64,000 bases of DNA, taken from positions 1-64,000 of the forward strand of contig DYIL01000016.1 of assembly GCA_020723665.1 (NCBI GenBank), in the 5' to 3' direction. This document shows positions 27,361-35,563 of this stretch, piece by piece. The DNA comes from Methyloversatilis universalis (GTDB lineage Bacteria; Pseudomonadota; Gammaproteobacteria; Methylococcales; Methylococcaceae). Position 1 is the stretch's first letter. Every line of letters begins with the position of its first letter. The translations under genes and the position numbers were made by a program. The notes under the pieces were generated by a model. It saw nothing but the letters and a program-made list of their open reading frames with translations, had not been told where the DNA came from and made no database searches.

Positions 27361-29148
27361 ATGAGCAATCTCGAACTCGGAATCATCGGCAACTGCATGT
27401 ACAGCGCGCTGATCGACCGCAAGGGGCGTATCGTCTGGTGCTGCCTGCCCCGGTTCGACGGCGATCCGATCTTTTGCAGCCTAGTCAACGGCGACGAGGA
27501 CGAGGTTCAGGAAGGATTCTTCGATATCCTGATCGACGATTTCTCCCACAGCGAACAACACTACGAGCACAACACCGCGATTCTGGTGACTACGCTTTAC
27601 GACCGGCACGGCGCGGCGGTGCAGATCACCGATTTCGCGCCGCGTTTCAGGCGATACGGCCACATGCACCGTTCCCAGCGGCTGATCAGAAGGCTTCAGC
27701 CGATCAACGGCACGCCGCGGATTTCGGTGCGCGTCCGCCCCACTTACGACCACGGCGCCAAACCCATGCAAACCATCCAGGGATCCAACTATATCCAATT
27801 CGTTGCGCCCGGTACCTGTTTTCGCATGAGCACGGACATGCCGGTCTCCTACATCCTGGACGAAACGCCGTTCTTGCTGGAAGAGCCTTCGGCGATCACC
27901 TTCGGTCCGGATGAGCCGTTACGCTACACCGTTGCCGAGGCGACGCGGGAAAGTTACGAGCAGACCCTGTTGTACTGGCGCGAATGGACTCGCTCGCTGT
28001 CCATCCCCTTCGAATGGCAGGAAGCGGTGATCCGCGCCGCCATCACCCTCAAGCTCTGCTGCTTCGAGGAAACCGGCGCCGTGATCGCCGCCATGACCAC
28101 CTCGATTCCCGAGGCCGCGGGAACCGAGCGCAACTGGGATTATCGTTACTGCTGGCTGCGCGACGCCTATTTCGTCGTCAATGCGCTCAACCGGCTGAGC
28201 GCGACCGGAACCATGGAGGAATATCTGGACTATATCTCCAACATCGCGGCCGAGGCCGACGACAGCCGGCTCCAACCGGTTTACGGCATCGCGCTGGAGA
28301 AAAAGCTGATCGAATGCACGATCTCATCGCTCCGCGGCTATCGGAACCACAGGCCGGTACGCATTGGGAATCAAGCTTACGAACATATCCAGAACGATAT
28401 CTACGGCAGCGTGATCATGGCCGCGACGCAAGCTTTCTTCGACCTCCGGCTGGCCCACCCGGGCGATCGGCGTCTGTTCGAGCGCCTGGAGAATCTCGGC
28501 CGTCAATGCACCCGCGTGTACAACCAGCCGGACGCGAGCCTCTGGGAATTCCGCGGTTTCGCCCGCGTGCATACCTTTTCGGCGGTGATGTGCTGGGCAG
28601 GCTGCGACCGCTTGGCCCGCATCGCCGACCGTATCGGCTTGCACGACCGCGCCCAATACTGGCGATCCCAGGCCGAGCGGATTCGAACGGAAATCCTGGA
28701 GCGCGCATACGATCCCGGACGGAATACCTTCGTCGGCAGCTTCGGCGGCTCCGAGCTCGACGCCAGCCTCTTGCTTCTGCACGACCTGCAATTCCTGGCA
28801 GCGGACGATCCGCGCTTCGTCGGCACCGTCGAGGCGGTGGAAAAGGAACTGCGTCGAGGGAATCACATGATGCGATACGTGGAACCGGACGATTTCGGCC
28901 AGCCGCAGAACGCATTCAATATCTGCACCTTCTGGATGATCGGCGCCCTCGCAGCTATCGGCAGAAAAGAAGACGCCCGCACCATGTTCGAGGAGATGCT
29001 CCGCTGCCGCAATCACCTGGGGCTTTTGTCCGAAGACACCGACCCCAGAACCGGCGAAATGTGGGGCAATTTTCCGCAGACCTACTCCATGGTCGGCATC
29101 ATTCATTCGGCCATGGTTCTATCCAAACCGTGGGAAGAGGCTTTTTAG
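27361..29148 (+). CDS. Glycoside hydrolase family 15 protein (glucoamylase/trehalase-like)
   Basis: 595-residue cytoplasmic protein without signal peptide. The N-terminus (MSNLELGIIGNCMYSALIDR ... GRIVWCCLPRFDGDPIFCSL) is the beta-sandwich domain typical of bacterial GH15 proteins. The (alpha/alpha)6 catalytic domain shows RNWDYRYCWLRDA near residue 258 and LLSEDTDPRTGEMWGNFPQT near 557, where the family's second catalytic glutamate lies. Members hydrolyse alpha-glucosides from the non-reducing end, and some are trehalases. Next to a CUT1 importer, an alpha-glucoside or trehalose taken up by that importer is the obvious candidate substrate, which is an inference. Its stop codon lies in the edge of a repeat element. 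Confidence 0.9.
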   Translation: MSNLELGIIGNCMYSALIDRKGRIVWCCLPRFDGDPIFCSLVNGDEDEVQEGFFDILIDDFSHSEQHYEHNTAILVTTLYDRHGAAVQITDFAPRFRRYGHMHRSQRLIRRLQPINGTPRISVRVRPTYDHGAKPMQTIQGSNYIQFVAPGTCFRMSTDMPVSYILDETPFLLEEPSAITFGPDEPLRYTVAEATRESYEQTLLYWREWTRSLSIPFEWQEAVIRAAITLKLCCFEETGAVIAAMTTSIPEAAGTERNWDYRYCWLRDAYFVVNALNRLSATGTMEEYLDYISNIAAEADDSRLQPVYGIALEKKLIECTISSLRGYRNHRPVRIGNQAYEHIQNDIYGSVIMAATQAFFDLRLAHPGDRRLFERLENLGRQCTRVYNQPDASLWEFRGFARVHTFSAVMCWAGCDRLARIADRIGLHDRAQYWRSQAERIRTEILERAYDPGRNTFVGSFGGSELDASLLLLHDLQFLAADDPRFVGTVEAVEKELRRGNHMMRYVEPDDFGQPQNAFNICTFWMIGALAAIGRKEDARTMFEEMLRCRNHLGLLSEDTDPRTGEMWGNFPQTYSMVGIIHSAMVLSKPWEEAF

Positions 29149-29630
29149 AGCGTTTTCATCGCTGATGCACGCTCGAAAAGGAAGCTGCCTTCGGCAGCGA
29201 GTTAACGTTGAAAGCGGGTCTCGCCCCGTGGGCGAGTGACTTTTGAAACCCCGTCCCTGGGGTTTGCCCTTCGGGCCAGCCGTTGGCTGTCCAAACCGAC
29301 AACGTCCTTCCCTGGACGTTGCCCTTCGGGCGAACGTTGTTCGTCCCGTTCCGCTCCCGGCGGAATGGTCGCTCCCGGCGAGTTTGTCTTTGCGTGCCCA
29401 AAGACGAATGCGTCGGGAACACATTTGGACGCGCGGAGCGCGCCCGCAAAAGTTTGCGCCAGGACAGGCGCAAATCCAAAGTAGCCCTAAAGAAAAGGCA
29501 CCCGGATGGCGCGCTGATCCTGCGCGTCGCCGGCTTACGCCGGGGGCGACTCCGGCTCCAGCCGACGATGCTCGGGCGCGCCACACGGGAAAATTCCGTC
29601 AAACCGTACGTCGGATTAGAAAATGCTCTA
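29146..29630. mobile_element. Dispersed repeat element, copy A, TAGAGC-type inverted ends
   Basis: The left end TAGAGCGTTTTC (29146-29157) and right end GAAAATGCTCTA (29619-29630) are inverted repeats with one mismatch, and both ends carry TA. The interior (to about 29598) closely resembles the stretch at 42220-42720. It is full of small palindromes such as GCTGCCTTCGGCAGC. No transposase reading frame is present; frames crossing it are arginine-rich and do not look like proteins. The element begins inside the last codons region of the GH15 gene. Confidence 0.7.
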
Positions 29631-29764
29631 AGTACGTTCAGCGAAGTGTTGCGGCAAAAGCAACAGTGCGGGAGAATCCAGCCGATCTGTTGAGATCTGC
29701 ATGCCTGCGGAATGTACTGAGATAGGCTGTTTCGTAAATACCTCCTACTGGAAATCCGTCACCA
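29149..29764. other. Intergenic region filled by repeat copy A
   Basis: 616 bases between convergent genes (GH15 and the cytochrome c/binding-protein fusion). Apart from the dispersed element there are about 130 bases with no recognisable feature and no obvious terminator with a T-run. Confidence 0.6.
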
Positions 29765-31315
29765 TCAATCGTCGATTTTGACCCAGATCGCCTGGGCAGG
29801 CGATGCGGGGTCAAGAGATACGATGTACGCTCCGGCAACCCCAACCTGCCGGTTCTCCCCGAAGGAAATCGGCGGAAGCAAACCGGTATCATGGTCGCTC
29901 AGGCTTTTCAGCGCAGCCACAAAACTGTCTCTTCCCAACCGCCGGCCGGCGCGCCTCACCCCTTCGTCGAATACACTGGCCGTGGCATAAGTGACGACCT
30001 CCAGGTGGCCCGGCTGCCGCGCACCGGTGAGTGCCGCAAGCTCGGCGAGCTTCTCGGGAGCACGGTCTTTGGGAAGAGTCGGGTAAGCGATCAGCAGCCG
30101 TTGACGAAAAGCCGGCGGCCCTTTGAGCACCGAAGGCCCGACCAAGGCACCGGGCAACAGCATCCACGGTGTCCAGGCCGCTTCCGTTGCAGTCCGGTAA
30201 AACTCCAGGAGTTCATCGTCCGAACCCAAAAAGATGACGGCCTGGACCTGCCGTTGACGGAGTTCGTCGACAATCCTCTTCGTGTGCTCAGGGGTTCCGA
30301 GGTACTCGACCGGTTCCGGAATTTCGGGGTGTTTACCCTGAATGCGTTTAACGACATGCTGAGCCAAGGTGCGCGATGTGGCTCCGGGGCTGTATACGAC
30401 TGCAAGAATGGAGCCACGTTCGTCCAGAGCGCGGGCCGCGTAATCAGCCAGCAACAGGCTCTGCTCGCCCACGCCGGACAGCAGATAAAACGTGAACGGG
30501 TTGACTGCGCGCTCGGGATCCGAAAACTCCGGAGAAGGCTCGATGAGCGGGATGCGCAAGGCGGTGGCGAGGTCGGCTTGGGCTCGGGAGGAAGCGAATC
30601 CGAAAAGGGCGAAAACATTCTTTTCCTCGATCGATCTCCTCAACTCTGCGGCGGATTTTTCGCCGTCCAACAACACCGGCTCTACACGACGCCCGAAATA
30701 ACCGCCCCTGCCGTTTCGCTCCCGGAAATAGGCTGTAATGATCCGCCGTATCCTCTCGCCGTTTTGAGCGGCCGGAATCAGCACTCCGACACGGATGATG
30801 CCGTCGCTCAGGCCGGAATCGTAATCGCCGTCGATGCGCTTAATATAAGCGACCAAGTCCGCAAGGTCCCGAGCCGACATTCTGTACCGCGGCATTCCCT
30901 TATCGAGCGTGTTGCGCGCCGGGTCAAGGCCTTGCGTGATAGCCCGCGCGAGTGTTTCCTCGGTGAACGGCGGATGTGTTCGCCCGTAGGAATGGGCGTG
31001 GCCATAAGGTTTGGTGAGATTAGTCCAAGTGATGTTGGACGGTGTCAGGCCGCCTTCGGCCCGTCCGAGACCGTCTTTGCCATGGCAGTTGGCACAAGGA
31101 AGCGAGCGCCCGTTCACTTCCGTATCGTCATCGCCCACCAGCGCCGTGACGAGCGTTCCGGACAGGCTTTCACCTTGGAGATAAAGGTGCTTTCCGCGCG
31201 TTTCCGCCGGCGTCAATGGCTGCGCGCCGACAGCCGAATCGAAAAGGAACAGGAATATAACCGCCACATACGCCTTCGCCCTGATTCGAACCCTGTCCCT
31301 TTGCATGTTCATCAC
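29765..31315 (-). CDS. Cytochrome c domain fused to an ABC-type periplasmic ligand-binding protein
   Basis: 516 aa. A signal peptide ends near residue 31 (FLFLFDSAVGA). A class I cytochrome c domain (about 32-150) has CANCHGKDG with haem cysteines 74 and 77 and His78, and candidate axial Met residues in KGMPRYRMSARDLADLVAYI. From about 165 (GIIRVGVLIPAAQNGERIRR) the protein becomes a type I periplasmic binding fold of the branched-chain amino-acid receptor class (FGFASSRAQADLATALRIPL, RQVQAVIFLGSDDELL). It is predicted to be periplasmic. There is no permease or ATPase beside it, so transport is unlikely; ligand sensing or binding coupled to electron transfer is the inference. It is last in the minus-strand multicopper-oxidase cluster. 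The start is GTG 31315 or ATG 31312. Confidence 0.87.
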   Translation of the reverse strand: MMNMQRDRVRIRAKAYVAVIFLFLFDSAVGAQPLTPAETRGKHLYLQGESLSGTLVTALVGDDDTEVNGRSLPCANCHGKDGLGRAEGGLTPSNITWTNLTKPYGHAHSYGRTHPPFTEETLARAITQGLDPARNTLDKGMPRYRMSARDLADLVAYIKRIDGDYDSGLSDGIIRVGVLIPAAQNGERIRRIITAYFRERNGRGGYFGRRVEPVLLDGEKSAAELRRSIEEKNVFALFGFASSRAQADLATALRIPLIEPSPEFSDPERAVNPFTFYLLSGVGEQSLLLADYAARALDERGSILAVVYSPGATSRTLAQHVVKRIQGKHPEIPEPVEYLGTPEHTKRIVDELRQRQVQAVIFLGSDDELLEFYRTATEAAWTPWMLLPGALVGPSVLKGPPAFRQRLLIAYPTLPKDRAPEKLAELAALTGARQPGHLEVVTYATASVFDEGVRRAGRRLGRDSFVAALKSLSDHDTGLLPPISFGENRQVGVAGAYIVSLDPASPAQAIWVKIDD

Positions 31316-31514
31316 CGGTCTTTCTATTCATCAGGCCCGTAAATACCCTCCTGGCATTTACGGGCCGCCGCCCAGGCCGGCACACGCTTAGGCCTCAGCT
31401 CACGCGGCTTGTTGCCGCGCCGGGGCATCCCTGCCCCGGATTAACCGGGCCTATATTTACAGGCCGGGTTAATAAGACGCCGGCCAAACGCCCTTCCGCT
31501 TATTGCTGCGATAG
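31316..31514 (-). promoter_or_regulatory. Cluster of four stem-loops between SCO and cytochrome-fusion genes
   Basis: Perfect or near-perfect hairpins lie at 31332-31364 (GGCCCGTAAAT, 11-bp stem), 31404-31418 (GCGGC), 31420-31439 (CCGGGGCA, 8-bp stem, 4-base loop) and 31441-31472 (TTAACCGGGCCT with one mismatch). They occupy most of a 199-base gap inside a same-strand gene cluster and have no T-run. They may attenuate or stabilise the transcript, or be another inserted palindromic element. Confidence 0.55.
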
Positions 31515-32183
31515 TCAATCCGGTAACGTATCGAGCTTTGCCTCGGCCCGTTCCCGCGAACCGGATCTCACGAGCATATCGATCTGCGCCATGATTTTTT
31601 TCACGCCCTGAAAGCCGTAGAGACGAGTCCACACCTGTCGACGTCCATCGCCGATCAAGAGTACCGGCGGATGAGTGTTCAGATCGTCGACGTAAACCTT
31701 CATATCCTGAAGAAGGTCGCTGATCGTCGAGCCGCCGCCGGTCAGCCAGATCCAGCCGGATCCGTAAGCAAACTGCCGGCTGTACTCTTTAAGGCGTTCC
31801 GGCGTGTCGGAAACGGGATCGAGCGTTATCGAAATCAAGCGGACTTCTTGATCCATCCGCTTGCCAAGGGCCTCCTGAACTTTGCCGAAGATGGCAGAGG
31901 TCAGCGGACAGACCGTGGTACATTTGCTGTACATGAAGTTTACGACGGCGATGCGGTCTTGAACGACATCGCTCAGGAAACGCGCCGTCCGCCCCTCCTG
32001 GTCCTGCAGCACCCAGTCCTTCATTTTGATGTTCAAGAGCTCGGACATCCCGATTTCGTCGGCTCGAGACACGGTTTCACCGGCCAGTCCGACAAACATC
32101 GCCGCCGCTAGAACGGGTACGGCAAGGATTTTATGAAAAACCGAGAGCGAGAAGACCTTACTTTTCTGTATCGATGTGTCCAT
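31515..32183 (-). CDS. SCO1/SenC family copper chaperone
   Basis: About 222 aa from ATG 32183, which follows GGTGAAGG; a GTG four codons upstream is the alternative. A hydrophobic signal or anchor (ILAVPVLAAAMFVGLAGE) leads a thioredoxin-fold domain. The copper-binding motif is YSKCTTVCPLTS (CxxxC), and the distal histidine is in LNTHPPVLLIGDG. SCO proteins deliver copper to the CuA site of cytochrome oxidase or act as thiol reductants. With no intact oxidase subunits in the window, delivery to the neighbouring multicopper oxidase is the simplest inference. It lies 54 bases downstream of the beta-propeller gene. Confidence 0.92.
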   Translation of the reverse strand: MDTSIQKSKVFSLSVFHKILAVPVLAAAMFVGLAGETVSRADEIGMSELLNIKMKDWVLQDQEGRTARFLSDVVQDRIAVVNFMYSKCTTVCPLTSAIFGKVQEALGKRMDQEVRLISITLDPVSDTPERLKEYSRQFAYGSGWIWLTGGGSTISDLLQDMKVYVDDLNTHPPVLLIGDGRRQVWTRLYGFQGVKKIMAQIDMLVRSGSRERAEAKLDTLPD

Positions 32184-32237
32184 ATCTACCTTCACCTCAA
32201 TCCATAGGGTGTAAGCGAGCGCGTCCGGTTAGCGTTC

Positions 32238-34184
32238 TCACGGAGATTTCCTTTCCGGCGAAGCCTCGGCCAAAGGCTTTTCCTTCGCATGCAAAGCGAA
32301 TAGCGGCGAGTCCTGATAGCGCAGGCCCAATGCCGGGCTCTCTACGAATACGTAATACGTACCGCGACGCGGCGGCGTAAAGACTGCACGATAGCCGCCA
32401 TTCAGGGAGGGATGAGCGATTTCCTGCGTCTGCCATACGCCTGGGGCCAACACGGTCAGGACACGCACATCGGATCCGCGTTGCTTGCTCCGGCGATCGC
32501 CCGCGCCGGTCAACTTAAATCTGATTTCAGTCGGCTCGCCGACGTTTATGGTCGAGCCTTGAGTCAGATACTCGACCTTGACGCGCTCGGCATCCCGTCT
32601 TTTGCGCAGGAGATCGGGTTCAACGGAGGCAGTGAAACAGGTCGCTATCCGCGGCGAATCGAGGAAAAAAGCGACATCGTACGTACCCTGATGCGGAAAC
32701 GAAAGTGCTGACCGATAAACGCCGGGGTGAGCTTCCTGAAGCCCCCGGTCGACGACAAGAACGCCCCGCGGTTCAAGTCCGTAGTTCTGATAGCTGCCCA
32801 TGGGTGCAGCCATCCCTTCCGCATAGTAATACACGATTTTTTCCGGCGGATTCGCCACCAGAGCGGCATTTCCTTCCGGAACGGGAACGATACTGGCCAC
32901 CGCGCCGAGATTCGAGGAATTTGCCGGCGAGACGCTTCCCGCTCGAAATTCGCTTACGGCCAACGGCTTGTTTTGCCCCAGGGTGCTCAGCCCGATCAAG
33001 GAGACTTTCTCGCTTGCCAGAGACCGGATGTAGGCATAAGCCTTTGTGAGCGTGATCTGGTCCGGCTGCTGGCCCACTTGGACCGTATCGACGATGCGAT
33101 TCGTCGCTGCATCAAGGATCGAAACGCTGTTTTCCCGGATGTTCGTAATCAAGCCCCAGCGCCCATCCGGAGTGAAGCGTAAGGCCTTGATGCCCGGTTT
33201 AGCGGCTACGGAGGCTACGATCTTCGGCTTCGTGCCTGCGTCGAGGACACTGATGGTCCCTTCATCCTCGCTGAGGACGTACACGGACTGGCTCAGCCCG
33301 GAAAATGCGGGAGCGGCCGGCGGCGTCCCGGTCTTGAGTTCGCCCACCTTTTCCAGTTTCGCCACGTCGATAACGCTTACCGAACCCTCCAGCTGGTTCG
33401 TGACCAAGGCATACCGGCTGTCGTCGGTAAAAGCAAACTCATGGGGTCCCCCGCCAGTGCGAATCCTGGCGGCAATATCCAGTTTCGCGGTATCGACGAC
33501 CGTTATTTCGCCATCGGTATCGTTGGCAATCCATAAATAGCCTTCATCCGGCTGAAGCGCGGTCCGCGAAGGTTTTTGACCAACGCTCAACAGCTTGGCT
33601 ATCTTCCAGGCAGATGTATCGACTACGGCCAACTCACCCATTTTGGGAATCGTAACGAAGAGTTTCCTTTGGTCGCTGCTCAGTGCCCAATCTTCGCCTG
33701 GGCCGGGTAACAAAACACGCGTAACGAGCTTGGACTGCCCGAAACTCATGACCGGGTCGATCACCGAGAGACTCGCCTGATCGTTCAAGGTCACAATGTA
33801 ATAAGCGCTCAGATCGATTTCCGGACGATAGGCCAGGCTGCCCTGAACAAAGGACTTGATCTTGTCCTTGCAGGCGACCGGATTGTCCTTCTTGCGAATA
33901 TCCAACCAAACCGCCGGGCGGAGTCCCTTGAGCGGTTCTCCTGTTTTAGCATCTGAGATCTTGAATTGAATGGCGGCATTTCGGCCTTCGATCAATCGCT
34001 CGGCCGATTTCTTTTTAGCCTCAGCAGGAACGGCCGAGAATTCGATGGCTATCCCTTGCTCGACCGTTCTGTTGGAATCGCGCGCATCGGCTGGCTGGAT
34101 CCCGAGTGCTGCGCACAGGCCGCAGAAGGCCCAAAAGATTCCCTTTTCCCTTCGATGAAAAAACGCTTTGTCCCGATATTGCAT
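32238..34184 (-). CDS. Secreted beta-propeller (YVTN/cytochrome cd1-like) protein
   Basis: 648 aa, with a strong GGAGG site before ATG 34184 and a signal peptide ending near GIQPADA. The middle has at least five propeller blades, each with an xVxVxD segment: ELAVVDTSAWKIAKLLSVG, EITVVDTAKLDIAARIRTG, SVSVIDVAKLEKVGELKTG, TISVLDAGTKPKIVASV, SVSILDAATNRIVDTVQVG. The N-terminal ~120 residues and C-terminal ~130 residues (RAVFTPPRRGTYYVFVESP) look like beta-sandwich modules. No haem or copper motif is obvious. Such propellers often serve as periplasmic scaffolds for redox partners. It lies between the PEP-CTERM gene and the SCO gene. Confidence 0.85.
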   Translation of the reverse strand: MQYRDKAFFHRREKGIFWAFCGLCAALGIQPADARDSNRTVEQGIAIEFSAVPAEAKKKSAERLIEGRNAAIQFKISDAKTGEPLKGLRPAVWLDIRKKDNPVACKDKIKSFVQGSLAYRPEIDLSAYYIVTLNDQASLSVIDPVMSFGQSKLVTRVLLPGPGEDWALSSDQRKLFVTIPKMGELAVVDTSAWKIAKLLSVGQKPSRTALQPDEGYLWIANDTDGEITVVDTAKLDIAARIRTGGGPHEFAFTDDSRYALVTNQLEGSVSVIDVAKLEKVGELKTGTPPAAPAFSGLSQSVYVLSEDEGTISVLDAGTKPKIVASVAAKPGIKALRFTPDGRWGLITNIRENSVSILDAATNRIVDTVQVGQQPDQITLTKAYAYIRSLASEKVSLIGLSTLGQNKPLAVSEFRAGSVSPANSSNLGAVASIVPVPEGNAALVANPPEKIVYYYAEGMAAPMGSYQNYGLEPRGVLVVDRGLQEAHPGVYRSALSFPHQGTYDVAFFLDSPRIATCFTASVEPDLLRKRRDAERVKVEYLTQGSTINVGEPTEIRFKLTGAGDRRSKQRGSDVRVLTVLAPGVWQTQEIAHPSLNGGYRAVFTPPRRGTYYVFVESPALGLRYQDSPLFALHAKEKPLAEASPERKSP

Positions 34185-34375
34185 GCTGCGTGACCTCCGT
34201 TTCCAGCAAACCCGATTTTTCGCTGCACATCTTTGCCGCCAGCGCCAGATCGGTTATTTCGCGTCGAGAAGCGGCGATCGGGACTTGTCGCCGCATCGCC
34301 GCTTCCCCTCGCAATCACATACTTAAAATTTCCATCTTCGAACGGCTTTCGCTAACTTGTCTGGTCGTTTACGCA

Positions 34376-34990
34376 TCATATTGCGGCCCGTGCCGTGACC
34401 CGCGATCTCGACCGCCACAGAGCATAAGCGCCAGCCAGAATCAGCAGTAAACTATCCGGTTCCGGCACCACGCGGAAAAATCCGGTTCCACCGCCATTCA
34501 ATCCCGACGATACTATTATGAATAGGGCATGAGGGCCTGGCGATAAAACAAAGGACCCGCTACTGATTCCATTTGTTATAAAGCAGGTATCGGGATCAAA
34601 ACCACAGAAAACTTCTTGATCAGGTTGAGCGGGCACTGAGGTTTCGCCGATGATTAGATCCACTAAGTCGTTAATGGCTGCCAGCAATTCAACTACTATA
34701 TATTGCTCACCGGAATATTCAGCATCGGTGACTTGAAGAATCCCTCCTCCGAAAGTATCCGGCAACGTCCATGGCGGAAGGGCAATGAATTCAGAATTAG
34801 GACCTTGAGGAAAGGAACAGCCGGTATCTTCCAAGGTACAATCAAGAATATTGCTGATAACTCCTAAATCTTCCCACACGAATTGCTGCCAAGTCGATCC
34901 GACCGGGATAGGAGTTGCTTCAACCGATCCTGAAAAAAATACAATAGCGATCAGGCCTAATGCACGCAACATATTGGTTTTCAAATCCAT
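34376..34990 (-). CDS. PEP-CTERM sorting-domain protein of unknown function
   Basis: 204 aa. ATG 34990 follows an AAGGAGA site. A signal peptide (LGLIAIVFFSGSVEA) leads an uncharacterised domain with four to six cysteines (DCTLEDTGCSFPQG, EVFCGFDPDTCFITNG). The C-terminus VPEPDSLLLILAGAYALWRS plus arginines is a textbook PEP-CTERM tail for exosortase processing. The function is unknown. It lies 191 bases upstream of the beta-propeller gene on the same strand; the region around it is less GC-rich than the rest of the window, hinting at separate acquisition. Confidence 0.88.
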   Translation of the reverse strand: MDLKTNMLRALGLIAIVFFSGSVEATPIPVGSTWQQFVWEDLGVISNILDCTLEDTGCSFPQGPNSEFIALPPWTLPDTFGGGILQVTDAEYSGEQYIVVELLAAINDLVDLIIGETSVPAQPDQEVFCGFDPDTCFITNGISSGSFVLSPGPHALFIIVSSGLNGGGTGFFRVVPEPDSLLLILAGAYALWRSRSRVTARAAI

Positions 34991-35555
34991 TGTTTATCTC
35001 CTTAATCTAATGAGTAGTGCCAATATTGGCTTACTTGGCATACACGATACTGCACTCCCCATATAGCATGCATTGTGCCATCTTCATAAGTTACTGTTTT
35101 ATAGCTATCAGACGACCTCAAGACAAACAAAAACCGTTACATCGAATTTACGCTCATCTTATTCGGAAAGCGTCCTTAATATGAGATTCGATACTCGGCA
35201 CGCAGCTTTCTCCACAAAAGCCCATGTAAATTTCTGGATAATCATCGACCGCCTTATTTACTCCATGTCTTTATAGAGTTGCCAAAGCTGTAAAAATTAT
35301 TGACGGTATTTCCGAAACGGTAATCGTTCTGCCTATCCATCGATAGCTGTAGGACGATTCCGATCCATTGGCTAGCGAAAAAAATGGCGGGGTGGGCTTC
35401 CCCAACCCGGCCACTGCAGCACCTATCGATAGCCGAATCTTATTCGATCGCCTTAACAGGCTGTTGAAAAACTCGATGCTCCTACCATAGGTAACGGGCA
35501 ACGACGAAACCGTTAACCTACATGTCGTATGCAGAATGCGTTTTTCAATACCCTG
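34991..35555. other. AT-richer intergenic region with an inverted-repeat element
   Basis: 565 bases between the multicopper oxidase gene and the PEP-CTERM gene. 34991-35448 contains no supportable gene and is clearly more AT-rich than the flanks; it may hold a promoter for the PEP-CTERM gene and its followers. The right part is the palindromic element at 35449-35563. Confidence 0.6.
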
Positions 35556-35563
35556 TTAAGGCG
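35449..35563. mobile_element. MITE-like element with CGCCTTAACAGG ends
   Basis: The left arm CGCCTTAACAGGCTGTTGAA (35449 on) and the right arm, ending CAATACCCTGTTAAGGCG at 35563, are inverted repeats with about three mismatches over some 26 bases. The interior is short and non-coding. The right arm supplies the TAA stop of the multicopper oxidase gene. Confidence 0.65.

Noticed and set aside
27984-29165. 393-residue plus-strand open frame
   Set aside because: Same-strand shadow of the GH15 gene in another frame; Arg/Pro-rich without domain features.
29119-29725. Several overlapping arginine-rich frames in repeat copy A, with similar ones in copy B
   Set aside because: They arise from the dispersed repeat, differ by frameshifts between copies and have no start signals.
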